NCBI RefSeq assembly: GCF_008123425.1
Contig: NZ_VSSS01000038.1
Span: 1-64,000 of the forward strand
Reading direction: 5' to 3'
DNA: 64,000 nt
DNA from: Bradyrhizobium rifense
GTDB lineage: Bacteria; Pseudomonadota; Alphaproteobacteria; Rhizobiales; Xanthobacteraceae
Part shown: piece by piece, positions 35,786-44,912 of the stretch
How the letters are laid out: each line of letters starts with the position of its first letter
How positions within the stretch are numbered: the first letter of the stretch is position 1
The notes under the pieces: generated by a model
What the model saw: only the letters and a program-made list of their open reading frames with translations
Told to the model about the DNA's origin: nothing
The model's database searches: none
Position numbers and translations under genes: made by a program

Positions 35786-36268
35786 CATTTGTCGGAGGCT
35801 TAGACCTCTCGGTCGGTGTAGGCTTTCCGTTCCGGTCAGCGCTGTGGTCACTGCACACTGCTAGATGGAGTTCGAATCCGTCATACAGAGTGCGCGGGCA
35901 ATTCTCGCGCATCAAAAGCGCTCGAGACGAGCGTCGAGAATGCTTTGCCGCTGGGGCGGCGAAGATAGAAAGCAAAGCCCGAGGTAGGCGGTAAGCGTCC
36001 CGATCATTGCTATCGGCGACATTGAACTGATCGGCATCATTGTGCAGCATGATGTCGACCGGGAGACCCTTGCAGGCACACAAGCACCTGACAATCTCAC
36101 CGGCAATCACTGCTGTGTTCGATTTATGAAACACCACCTATACTTTTCAGTCATTTACGAGTCTGAAGAAAACATCTTTTCAACACACCTGGGCAGCGTA
36201 AGGTGGGCTCAGCTGAAGCTTCACAATAAATTCCGTCGCTGGTCAGATCACTTGGGAGAATGCCCGAA

Positions 36269-37495
36269 ATGAAATCGTCCTTAGTCTGGACTCTCCCCAT
36301 CGACCACACTCACCACCTGTCCGGTAGCGCTGGCGCGATGACCTTCGTCGGCGGAGCGGGTGACTTCGACTCCGCAGGTCGGATACGCAATCCGGGAGAC
36401 TTTGACAAGCAGCTCGAAGGAGCGATGACTAATTTGGCGGAAGCTCTCGCCAGCGAATCCTGCACACTCGAAGACGTCGTCCGACTGAAGGCGCACTTTA
36501 CGGCCGAACGCGATGACTGGGAGGTGATCGCGGCGTTAGCTCGGTTCTTCCCGTCGGATCCGATGCCGGCAATTAGCACCATGCCCGAGGCATTTCAGCC
36601 TTTTGCCGAGCAGACCATCCAGATCCAGGCCATCGCGCAGCGGGGCTGGCGGGTATTAGCCGATGTGCGCGCAATAGCGCGCCCGGTACCAGAACAAAGG
36701 AAGGCGCTGTTCAGGGGCCGAGAGGTTACCGCGGGTCTGCGCGCCGGTGAGTTCATCGCGGTTGCGAACCGCGCCGCCGAAGTTGCCGAAGGCTCCGTAG
36801 AGCAGCCGGATGACCCTGTGGCCCAGAGCCACTGGATCATGGAGAAACACGGGGAGACATTAGCTGCGCTTGGAGCTTCCCTACAAGATAGCATCAAGCT
36901 GGAAGGTTATTACTTTGGCAGTACGCGCGAGCAATGGACGCCGCTGTCCAAGGCCCGGGCGAGCCACTACCGAGAACCGGGCCCTGTCGCGACGGTGGTT
37001 CCTTGCCACCGCCTCAATCCAAAGGGCGCGCAGACCAAGATCGAAGTGATGGCAATGCGCGAGTTGCGCAAGGGCTACGACAAGTACATTCCGCGAGAAG
37101 ACCACTGGCCGGCGCGCGTATGGGACTGGACTTGGGCCACCCCTTACCGTCAGGCCATCAGACTGCGAGACATGATCTGGCTCGGGGGCCAGGTGCCTGC
37201 ACAGCCGTACGACAACAAGGGCCGATCGGTGATGGAGGGGCAGCTCCTGCCGCAGACGCGCTTCACGATGAGCTACATCGAAGATCTTCTTCGCCCCTTC
37301 GGGCGCTCACCTGCCGATTTGAAGCTCATGGTGTGCTACTTCACCTCGACAGGTACGGAGGCCGAGACGGTGGCCTTCGCCAAGACGCTTGCGGATTGCA
37401 TGGGTGGTGCGCTCCCACCCGTTACTCTCGTGCCCAAGCCGATGTTGCACAGCCCCAGCACCACTGTGGAGATATGGGGGGTCGCGCAAGGGTGA
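36269..37495 (+). CDS. Protein made of three RidA/YjgF-like domains
   Basis: 408-aa protein starting MKSSLVWTLPIDHTHH, with GGGAG at a good distance; an ATG three codons upstream (36260) is possible. Three consecutive RidA-like units can be seen: residues ~10-125 (FVGGAGDFDSAGRI, LEDVVRLKAHF, AEQTIQIQAIAQRG), ~150-270 (HWIMEKHGETLAALGASLQD, RTGPVATVV-type end) and ~295-405 (MIWLGGQVPAQPYDNKG, PADLKLMVCYFTSTGT, TTVEIWGVAQG). RidA deaminates reactive enamines/imines; its key Arg is not obvious in every unit. Triple fusions are rare. It probably acts on intermediates of the surrounding pathways. Confidence 0.8.
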   Translation: MKSSLVWTLPIDHTHHLSGSAGAMTFVGGAGDFDSAGRIRNPGDFDKQLEGAMTNLAEALASESCTLEDVVRLKAHFTAERDDWEVIAALARFFPSDPMPAISTMPEAFQPFAEQTIQIQAIAQRGWRVLADVRAIARPVPEQRKALFRGREVTAGLRAGEFIAVANRAAEVAEGSVEQPDDPVAQSHWIMEKHGETLAALGASLQDSIKLEGYYFGSTREQWTPLSKARASHYREPGPVATVVPCHRLNPKGAQTKIEVMAMRELRKGYDKYIPREDHWPARVWDWTWATPYRQAIRLRDMIWLGGQVPAQPYDNKGRSVMEGQLLPQTRFTMSYIEDLLRPFGRSPADLKLMVCYFTSTGTEAETVAFAKTLADCMGGALPPVTLVPKPMLHSPSTTVEIWGVAQG

Positions 37496-37818
37496 TCACA
37501 CTCAACTCCCATAATCACACACCCGTGCGGAGTTCACTCGGGCCATCCGGGCTCCGCTCCTGACGTTTCCAGCTTTAGAGCACTTTCCATTCGAGTCCGA
37601 CCGCGTACCTCCCCGCGCAATGAAGTCAGTTGCGCTGATCAACAGGGAGGTGACATCAATTAAGCACCCGCGAGCGAGCATGGTGCAAGAATTGTAGACC
37701 CGTATATCGCCGCATCGGGCGGTCTACCGCGACCTTTTTGCGGATGCACCACTATCTGCAATTTGAAAACGAACTGCAAGATCCAGCCGATCACGGGGTG
37801 GCATAGGAGGAGTAGAAA
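37496..37818. other. Leader region of the orphan binding-protein gene
   Basis: About 320 bases with no gene. A 7-bp inverted repeat (GTAGACC at 37694-37700, GGTCTAC at 37721-37727) is followed by CCTTTTTG and could be a weak terminator or operator. The region should contain the promoter of the gene at 37819. Confidence 0.45.
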
Positions 37819-38880
37819 ATGGACAAATCAAAGAGGGTTCTCAGCATGTTGCTACTGACGTGCCTGACAGCGGGAGGATTGGGCTCATTGAAACCAGTCT
37901 TTGCGGACGATCAGCTTACGATCGCCTCGTTCGGCGGAGCCTATCAGGCGGCACAGAGAAAGGTTTATTTCGAGCCGTACGCCAAGAAGGCGGGCGTGAA
38001 GATATCTGAGGAGGAGTTTAACAGCGAGACTTCAAAGATCCGTGCCATGGTGGAGTCTAAAAGCGTTAGCTGGGACGCAGTCGACATGGATGCCGTGGGG
38101 GGCGAGCAATTGTGCGCCGAGGGGGCACTTGAAACGATAGACTGGAAGCGGCTTGGCCTTGATAGAAGCAGGTTTACGGGCGCAGATAACGATTGCGTGG
38201 TACCAGCTGATTTCTACGCAACAGTTCTCGCCTACGATAAGGACAAACTTCCGAACGGTCCGAAAAATCTCAACGACTTGTTTGACACTCAGAAATTTCC
38301 AGGCAAGCGCGGGCTGTACAAGAGTCCATTCGGAAACTTGGAGTGGGCCCTTATTGCCGATGGCGTTGCGGTCAAAGACGTCTACAAGGTACTTGGGACA
38401 TCCGCCGGCGTAGACCGAGCTTTGAAGAAGTTGGATACCATAAAGAAGGACGTTGTCTGGTGGCAAACTGGCGCACAGGCGCCACAGCTTCTCGCCGATG
38501 GTCAGGTCGTGATGACGTCAGCCTGGAATGGCCGCATCTATGACGCGGTAAAGAATTCGGGTAAGCACTTTGAAATACTATGGGATGCCCAGGAACTCGG
38601 GATGAATGTCTGGGTCATTCCCAAAGGGGGGCCGCGCGTTGATGCAGCATACAAGTTCATCGCGTTCGTCACCTCTGGGTCAGTACAGGCCGATCAAACT
38701 CGGTACATCCCTTATGGACCTGCTAACAGGGATGCTATCGCGCACGTTGATCCCGCGGTCCTGCCGCACCTACCGACGGCACCTGACCACATGACTCATG
38801 CCCTTCTGATTGACGCCGCCTTCTGGGGCGAAAGGGGGGACGAGTTGCGTCAACGTTTCACGGCATGGCTTGCGAAATGA
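37819..38880 (+). CDS. Orphan ABC solute-binding protein, paralogue of the one at 55 kb
   Basis: 353-aa periplasmic binding protein with a Sec signal (cleavage near PVFADDQL) and AGGAGG before the start. It is highly similar along its whole length to the protein at 55045, for example KIRAMVESKSVSWD, ATVLAYDKD, MTSAWNGRIYDAVKNSGKHF and DELRQRFTAWL are shared. No permease or ATPase genes accompany it; a hairpin like that after the paralogue follows, and then a broken kinase gene. It may work with the 53.8-58.3 kb transporter. Confidence 0.92.
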   Translation: MDKSKRVLSMLLLTCLTAGGLGSLKPVFADDQLTIASFGGAYQAAQRKVYFEPYAKKAGVKISEEEFNSETSKIRAMVESKSVSWDAVDMDAVGGEQLCAEGALETIDWKRLGLDRSRFTGADNDCVVPADFYATVLAYDKDKLPNGPKNLNDLFDTQKFPGKRGLYKSPFGNLEWALIADGVAVKDVYKVLGTSAGVDRALKKLDTIKKDVVWWQTGAQAPQLLADGQVVMTSAWNGRIYDAVKNSGKHFEILWDAQELGMNVWVIPKGGPRVDAAYKFIAFVTSGSVQADQTRYIPYGPANRDAIAHVDPAVLPHLPTAPDHMTHALLIDAAFWGERGDELRQRFTAWLAK

Positions 38881-38888
38881 TATCCGGA

Positions 38889-38917
38889 CGGCGAGGAGAG
38901 ATTCGCACTCCTCGCCG
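38889..38917 (+). repeat. Hairpin after the orphan binding-protein gene
   Basis: CGGCGAGGAG and CTCCTCGCCG form a perfect 10-bp stem with a 9-base loop, 8 bases after the stop. The same GGCGAGGAG/CTCCTCGCC stem follows the paralogue at 56116-56143. No T run is present. Probably an mRNA-stabilising hairpin of the kind found after binding-protein genes in transporter operons. Confidence 0.75.
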
Positions 38918-39059
38918 GTATAGAGGCGGAGATCCGGGTGTGCTCAAAATCGTCCGAACACCAGAGTGGCCGCAACCGCGCTGCCCGGGCCTTCAATGTA
39001 GGCCGCTCTTGACGTTTGCTCCACGTCGTTTCAGTGCAAAGTGCGGGGGCGCCGGTCTG

Positions 39060-39264
39060 CGGATGGCCATTCCGCGCCAGCGCGTGCTCGACACCAATGG
39101 GGCGGGTGCTGTGTTTCACGGCGCCGACATCTATTCGTATCTGGCACATGCCGGTAAAAGCTGGCGCGAGCATTTCGACTTCGCGCGCAGTCAACCTTCA
39201 AGATCCAGCGTCTCGGCAATGAGGCGGGCCTTCCCACCCTCGTCGAGATCCACAATCAGGGTCT
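39060..39264 (+). pseudogene. C-terminal remnant of a PfkB-family sugar kinase
   Basis: The PfkB signature RVLDTNGAGAVFHGADIYSYL (Asp-Thr-Asn-Gly-Ala-Gly, with the usual final Asp replaced by Ala) is followed by HFDFAR in one frame. After a frameshift near 39190 the tail TFKIQRLGNEAGLPTLVEIH follows in another frame, as in the C-terminus of such kinases. The N-terminal two thirds are missing. The tail happens to be in frame with the intact ribokinase that starts 20 bases later. Confidence 0.72.
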
Positions 39265-39283
39265 AACCTCTCCGGGGTATCGC

Positions 39284-40201
39284 ATGGGCGGCGTCTTCGT
39301 CGGCGGCAGCATCAACATGGATGTGGTGGCGAGGGCCGACCGGCATCCCAAAATCGGTGAGACCGTCGCCGGCAAGCAGGTGTTGTATTTCCCCGGCGGT
39401 AAAGGAGCCAATCAGGCCGTCGCGGCGGCGCGTCTTGGCGTCGGGACCACTCTGGTGGGCCGCGTCGGCAAGGACGCTTTCGGCGCTGAGCTCGCTGCCT
39501 TTCTGGCCAACCAGGGGATCGACCTCGGATATTTGCAGCAGACGAGTGAGGCTCATACCGGCACCGCGATCATCACGGTCGCCGAAGCCGATAACACCAT
39601 TGTCGTCATCCCCGGCGCGAACGCGCTTCTCGGCCCCGAGGATGTCGGCGTCGTGCCTCTCGTCAAGGGAGATGTCGCCGTCAGTCAGTTCGAGATCCCA
39701 CTGCCGACAATTTCGGCGTTCTTTCGCCGTGCGTGCATCGCGAAAGCAACAACGCTGCTCAACCCTGCTCCGGCGCAGACGTTCGACCGCGGACTTCTTG
39801 AGCTCGTCGACATTCTCGTGCTGAACGAAACTGAGCTTGGATTGCTGACCGCAACCGCGCTGTGCGACGCTACCGAGGTCGCCGGGATCGTTGAAGCGGC
39901 CCGCCGTATCCAGGTCGGCGCTGAGCAGATCATCTGTGTCACACTCGGCAGACGCGGTATCGTCGCGCTCGCCGGGCGCGAGGTGTTGATCGTGCAGGGG
40001 CGTATCGTGAAAGCGATCGACACGACGGGCGCCGGTGACTGCTTCGTCGGCTCGCTCGCCGCGCAGCTTGCCGATGCAGTTTCGTTGCGCGACGCGCTGG
40101 TGTTCGCCAATGCCGCCGCCTCGATTTCGGTGCAAAGGATGGGCGCAGGCCCGTCGATGCCGACTGCGGAAGAGGTCGCTGCCGTCCTCGCAGCCGGCTG
40201 A
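39284..40201 (+). CDS. rbsK: Ribokinase (PfkB family)
   Basis: 305-aa kinase that would phosphorylate ribose or a similar sugar. Motif 1 is YFPGGKGANQAVAAARLG, motif 2 VKAIDTTGAGDCFVGSLA with the catalytic Asp; NPAPAQTFDRGLLELVDILVLNETE is typical of ribokinase. Start ATG 39284 (MGGVFVGGSINMDVVARADRHP) matches the family N-terminus. The next gene encodes an ADP-ribosylglycohydrolase-family protein, so released ribose is a plausible substrate. Confidence 0.9.
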   Translation: MGGVFVGGSINMDVVARADRHPKIGETVAGKQVLYFPGGKGANQAVAAARLGVGTTLVGRVGKDAFGAELAAFLANQGIDLGYLQQTSEAHTGTAIITVAEADNTIVVIPGANALLGPEDVGVVPLVKGDVAVSQFEIPLPTISAFFRRACIAKATTLLNPAPAQTFDRGLLELVDILVLNETELGLLTATALCDATEVAGIVEAARRIQVGAEQIICVTLGRRGIVALAGREVLIVQGRIVKAIDTTGAGDCFVGSLAAQLADAVSLRDALVFANAAASISVQRMGAGPSMPTAEEVAAVLAAG

Positions 40202-40600
40202 TCAGGTCAGCGCGCGCTTGAGGTCGAAGCTCTCATGGCCAGCGTGGCACGCAAAAAGTCTCTCCGCCTGTCGGTGGTACAGTCGCCGACGTGCGGTCCA
40301 GGATCTATCGCCTTGCATTGGAAGGTTGGCTGACGCGGTCGAAAAATATGAACGGGCATTGAACCGCTTCGTAATCAGTATTACTGCAGGAGTTATAAGT
40401 AGATCGGTAAGAAGCAAGGATACTGACTCGCAGTCTCCAACCGGGCGCCATGCATAAGACGCCGGCCTTTTCTGAAGCAACGCGCGCGCACATTCTCCAA
40501 GCGGCAGGCGACGTTGATTGTCAGCCGACGCATAACAGCGAACAATTCAAGTACCACATCGGAAGCGCTCGTTGGTACAAGTACAATAAAGGGACAAACA
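40202..40600. other. Intergenic region before the ARH-family gene
   Basis: About 400 bases with no convincing gene. The ARH frame is open back to 40514, but those residues are not family-like. No terminator or clear operator was recognised. Confidence 0.45.
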
Positions 40601-42745
40601 ATGATCGTCATTCCTCACGATTACGCTGAACGCGTATATGCGGGCGTAATAGGCAAGCTGATTGGGGTTTACCTCGGGCGACCCTTCGAGGGCTGGACCT
40701 ACGAGCGAATTATGCAGCAGTTGGGCCCCATCAACTACTATGTGAATGAAAGGCGCGATGTCGCCCTCCTTTCGCATCAACTAGTCGTCACAGACGATGA
40801 CTTGGCTGGAACCTTCGCGTTCCCTCGTGCGCTTGCCGACAACGGCTTCCCGCAGCGCCTCACATCGGAGCAGGTCGGACAGGCTTGGCTCAACTACATC
40901 GTGGAAGAGCGCTCTACGCTTTGGTGGGGCGGCATTGGGAATTCGACCGAGCATACCGCTTATCTTCGATTGAAGTCCGGTATTCCCGCGCCAAAGAGCG
41001 GCTCAATCGAACTGAACGGCAGAACCGTTGCCGAACAAATAGGTGCGCAAATTTTCATTGACGGCTGGGCGATGGTCAGTCCCGGCGATCCTGAGCAGGC
41101 GGCCTTTCTCGCTGAGCAGGCTGCGCGGGTTAGTCATGACGGTGAGGCTGTACACGCCGCGAAGTTGCTTGCAGCCATGGAAGCCCAAGCGTTTGTCGAA
41201 ACGGACGTGCAAAAACTTATCGATGTGGGGCTCGACGTCTTGCCCGGAGACGCATTGATCCGCCGCGTCGTGGAAGATATCCGCAGCTGGCATGCCGCAG
41301 ATACTCATCGCGACTGGCAGCGCACGCGGGCTCTTATTGCCCAGCGTTACGGCTATGACAAGTTCACGGGCGGCTGCCATATTGTCCCCAATCACGCGTT
41401 GATTATCCTTGCGACCCTTTATGGAGACCATAGCTTCCAGGAAGCGATGAGAATTGCGAATACGGCAGGCTGGGACACTGATTGCAACGCCGGAAATGTC
41501 GGTTGCCTTTTCGGAATTAGGACCGGGCTCGCTGGTCTTGACGCCGGCCCCGATTTGCGAACGCCGATTGCCGACCGTATTTATATCTCCTCCGCTGATG
41601 GAGGCGCCGCCATCACTGATGCAGTGATCGAAACGCGGGCCCTAGTCTCAGCCGGTTATGTGCTTGCCGGCGTCAAACCGCCACCTGCTTCGAAGAGCGG
41701 TGCACGATTTAGCTTTGAATTCCCTGGAAGCCTTCAAGGATTCCAGTGTGAGACCGGCTCAGCGGCTTTGGTGCATCCTGTTGAATTGAGGAACGTTTCG
41801 GGTCATAGCCGGGAAGGCACGCGCTGTCTTGCGATCGAATTTTCGCGCCTCGCCCGCGGCCGCGTTGCACGAGTGGGATCTGCGACGTTCTTCGGCAAGG
41901 ATGTTTTCGCCATGCGGACCTACGAGCTGATGGCGAGCCCTACACTTTACTCTGGGCAGGCAATCGAATGCGGTGTTTCGGCTGACTCGAATAACACAGC
42001 GGCAATCGCGCTTCGCCTATTCATCAGCGCATTCAATCAATCCGACGAGCTTATGAGAATCTACGGAGAAACCATAGAGCTTGCACCTTCGGACGGACGT
42101 GTCATGCAATGGAAAGTTCCGGATACGGGAGGTTATCCGATTTACAATGTTGGCCTAGAGCTTGAAGCGACGAATTCGACTGGAGTAGATGGAGCCCTTT
42201 ATCTGGATTACGTTCGCTGGGAAGGTGCACCTGATCTAACGTTGCGCCGTCCAGACGACGACAGCGTCATGTGGAAGCACGCGTGGGTAAATGACGCGAG
42301 CCATTTTCAGATCAGGTGGGAAGACGGCCTTCGCATCTCCAATAAAAGCGGTCTAGGTGCGATCTTTCAGGGATCGAGAGATTGGAAAGATTATTCCGTG
42401 GAGGCGGACATCAAGCCCCTCATTGGAGAGCAATGGGGTCTCGCCGCCCGAGTTCAGGGACGCGAAAGATATTACGCTCTGATGTTCGACAAGGGTGGGA
42501 AGATCTGTCTTGTGAGACGCTGTCATATTATAGAGGAAATTGCTAGCGTGCCGTTCGTCTGGAACCTTGACGAGACTTACATCTGCAGGCTAGAGGCGAC
42601 CGGGAGTACACTCCGCGGCTATGTCGACGATAGGCTTGTCGTTCAGGCTGAAGACGCCGACCAAAGATTGTCGGGCGGCGGTGTAGGCCTACTGATTAAC
42701 ACAGGTTCGATCGTAAACCGCGAAGTTCGCATTCGGCCTCTCTGA
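40601..42745 (+). CDS. ADP-ribosylglycohydrolase-family protein with C-terminal LamG/DUF1080-like domain
   Basis: 714-aa protein, start ATG 40601 with AAAGGGA upstream. Residues ~5-350 are an ARH fold: RVYAGVIGKLIGVYLGRPFE, metal-binding VTDDDLAGTFA, GIGNSTEHTAYLRLKSGI and the second metal motif AGWDTDCNAGNVGCL. A middle segment (~380-540) looks like a carbohydrate-binding beta sandwich. The C-terminus (~560-714: FQGSRDWKDYSVEADIKPL, WGLAARVQGRERYYALMF, LRGYVDDRLVVQAED) resembles concanavalin-like DUF1080/LamG domains. No signal peptide is seen. The fusion and the ribokinase neighbour suggest hydrolysis of a glycoside or ribosyl compound rather than protein de-ADP-ribosylation. Confidence 0.85.
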   Translation: MIVIPHDYAERVYAGVIGKLIGVYLGRPFEGWTYERIMQQLGPINYYVNERRDVALLSHQLVVTDDDLAGTFAFPRALADNGFPQRLTSEQVGQAWLNYIVEERSTLWWGGIGNSTEHTAYLRLKSGIPAPKSGSIELNGRTVAEQIGAQIFIDGWAMVSPGDPEQAAFLAEQAARVSHDGEAVHAAKLLAAMEAQAFVETDVQKLIDVGLDVLPGDALIRRVVEDIRSWHAADTHRDWQRTRALIAQRYGYDKFTGGCHIVPNHALIILATLYGDHSFQEAMRIANTAGWDTDCNAGNVGCLFGIRTGLAGLDAGPDLRTPIADRIYISSADGGAAITDAVIETRALVSAGYVLAGVKPPPASKSGARFSFEFPGSLQGFQCETGSAALVHPVELRNVSGHSREGTRCLAIEFSRLARGRVARVGSATFFGKDVFAMRTYELMASPTLYSGQAIECGVSADSNNTAAIALRLFISAFNQSDELMRIYGETIELAPSDGRVMQWKVPDTGGYPIYNVGLELEATNSTGVDGALYLDYVRWEGAPDLTLRRPDDDSVMWKHAWVNDASHFQIRWEDGLRISNKSGLGAIFQGSRDWKDYSVEADIKPLIGEQWGLAARVQGRERYYALMFDKGGKICLVRRCHIIEEIASVPFVWNLDETYICRLEATGSTLRGYVDDRLVVQAEDADQRLSGGGVGLLINTGSIVNREVRIRPL

Positions 42746-43709
42746 GGTGATCGGAAACATGCGCAGCAAGAAGTTGAACGGTTCAAGCCTAGCTCGCGAC
42801 CACTATCCAAGCTGATTCTAGTCCGCGACGAGCAGGCAATATCGAGGTGGTCGGCGGCCCACCTTGTTCTCACGGCAGTCTGGACCCGGGAAGTGTTATC
42901 CCCCGCCGGGGTCACTTCCCAATATGTTTTGCACGCAGGTCACTACATCAAGACCGTGCGCACGCGAGCGTCGGTCGGCGCGCGCGGTCTTCCGCGGCAT
43001 TGGTCGATGACCACCTCTCCGAACGATTTTTAGTAACATTTTCCTACGCTTCCGAGCTGTTTGCGCCTGACTGATTTCCCAGCAGTTGCGCAGAGTTTCG
43101 AAAAGCCTGCAACTGCGAAGAGCTTCCTTGTCCGGCGGCCCCCTAGCAATTGCGGGCAGCTGACGTTGGATTCTTAGGCGAGATCGTTAAGCGCAGCGCG
43201 CACATGCATCGATGCTGACAAACGGCCGACCCGTCACAAGCCTGGCGCCGAGGGATGCCTCCAACGGCGACGGCTGGCGTGGCTGTTGCGCCGCGTCAGC
43301 CACGCTGTGGCGCGATGGCCGCATTCGGCGCCAAAGGACGTTCTGAAGGTCGTTGTCAAAGAGCCGAAAGCGCGTTGTCCCGTATGAGGACGGTCATGAT
43401 GACGTCGGGTCCATGATGCGATCAGTCCACCCGCGCAAGCACTCCAAGGTAATACCGGTGTCAGGAGCTTGAGATGAGTAGACGGCGATTCTCAGCGATA
43501 TGCGATGGAATCGCTGTTCACGCCATCCCTGCACAAAATCCTCGCATTGTCATGGTTAAACGCCGAGCTTCGGCCTGCAGAACCAAAAATCGAAGAGATT
43601 CGGCCTAATACACCGATAACTTGCCCGCGGATTATCTACGTCGATCACCCCCGACCGGACGCGCTCGAGGCAGATGTTCAAAAAGCCGTGCTTCGGGAAG
43701 GGGGAGGCA
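42746..43709. other. Long gene-poor stretch before the Tm-1-like gene
   Basis: About 960 bases. Frames such as 42847-43074 (plus) show no domain. A 9-bp inverted repeat (GCGTGGCTG at 43277-43285, CAGCCACGC at 43297-43305) is present. The frame 43505-44245 overlaps the real gene and is a shadow. The region may be degraded coding DNA and contains the promoter for the 43.7-47.5 kb genes. Confidence 0.45.
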
Positions 43710-44912
43710 ATGAATACAGTCTATGTAGTCGGTACTTGCGACACCAAAGAAAGCGAGTTGTGCTATCTCCGGAGCCTTGTTCGCGAAGCAGGCTGTCCTG
43801 TTCTTCTCGTCGATGTTTCGGTTTCGGCCAGTGGAAGCACGGCGCCGGACATAGACGTGCAGCCGGCGGAAGTGATGAGCTATCATCCGGCCCCTCCGAA
43901 AGCAGAGGAGCTCGCGGACCGCGGCAAGGCTGTTGCGGCAATGTCGGAAGCGCTGGTGAGGTTCATGCGGTCGCGCCAGGACGTGGGCGGCATCATCGGC
44001 GCCGGAGGTTCTGGCGGCACTGCATTAATCGCCCCTGCCATGCGAGCGCTGCCGATTGGCACGCCGAAAGTGCTGGTATCGACCGTCGCCTCTGGAAATG
44101 TAGGGCCTTACGTCGGGCCAAGCGACATAAGTATGATGTATTCCGTCACCGACGTATCGGGTCTGAACCGAATTTCTCGCGTCGTACTCGCCAACGCGGC
44201 TCACTCCGTGGCGGGAATGGTGCTCCACAAGCAAGATGCTATTGACGACGATAGGTTGGCAATCGGCTTGACGATGTTTGGTGTGACGACCCCGTGTGTT
44301 CAGGCTGTGACCCGAGCACTGGAGAAAAGATTCGATTGCCTTGTCTTTCATGCCACAGGAATTGGTGGGCAATCCTTCGAGAAGCTTGCCGACTCCGGGT
44401 TGTTGGCCGGCGGCATCGATGTAACGACTACCGAAGTCTGTGACTTTCTCGTGGGGGGCGTGTTTCCCTGTACTGCAGACCGGTTCGGTTCTTTCGCTCG
44501 AACTGGGATCCCCTATGTTGGTTCCTGCGGCGCGCTCGACATGGTCAACTTCGGTGCCCCAGAAACCATTCCTGTCAAGTTCCGCAACCGTCGGCTGTAC
44601 GTGCACAATCCGCAGGTCACTCTGATGCGCACGACAGCTGACGAGTGCAACAGCATCGGTGAATGGATAGCAGAGCGACTTAATCGATGTGCAGGTCCGG
44701 TCCGCTTCCTGATCCCAGAGTTGGGAGTTTCGGCAATCGATGCGCTGGGCCAGCCCTTCCACGATCCCGACGCCGACGCCGCTCTGTTTTCTGCGCTTGA
44801 GCGCACTTTGCGTCGCACAGACAAGCGGCAATTGACGCGCGTTCCTCTCCACATCAACGATCCGCAATTCGCAGAATTGCTTGTTGCAAGCTTCCAAGAG
44901 GTCCTTCAGTGA
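43710..44912 (+). CDS. Tm-1-like ATP-binding protein (UPF0261)
   Basis: 400-aa protein starting MNTVYVVGTCDTKESELCYL, with GGGGGAGG upstream. Conserved stretches are VGGIIGAGGSGGTALIAPAM, VLVSTVASGNVGPYVG, MMYSVTDVSGLN, GIGGQSFEKLADSGLLAGGIDVT (44363-44430) and VPLHINDPQFAELLVASF. The family is homologous to the N-terminal half of the tomato virus-resistance protein Tm-1; bacterial function is unsettled. The next gene encodes the TIM-barrel half and overlaps it by 4 bp (GTGA), so the two proteins very likely work as a pair. Confidence 0.9.
   Translation: MNTVYVVGTCDTKESELCYLRSLVREAGCPVLLVDVSVSASGSTAPDIDVQPAEVMSYHPAPPKAEELADRGKAVAAMSEALVRFMRSRQDVGGIIGAGGSGGTALIAPAMRALPIGTPKVLVSTVASGNVGPYVGPSDISMMYSVTDVSGLNRISRVVLANAAHSVAGMVLHKQDAIDDDRLAIGLTMFGVTTPCVQAVTRALEKRFDCLVFHATGIGGQSFEKLADSGLLAGGIDVTTTEVCDFLVGGVFPCTADRFGSFARTGIPYVGSCGALDMVNFGAPETIPVKFRNRRLYVHNPQVTLMRTTADECNSIGEWIAERLNRCAGPVRFLIPELGVSAIDALGQPFHDPDADAALFSALERTLRRTDKRQLTRVPLHINDPQFAELLVASFQEVLQ

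Noticed and set aside
35868..35880. GAGTTCGAATCCG resembling a tRNA T loop
   Set aside because: The flanking bases do not form a T stem, and no acceptor or anticodon arm could be found around it.
43505..44245. 246-codon plus-strand open frame
   Set aside because: It overlaps the Tm-1-like gene in another frame, and its translation after 43710 is Arg/Ser-rich with no domain. The Tm-1 frame has family motifs throughout.
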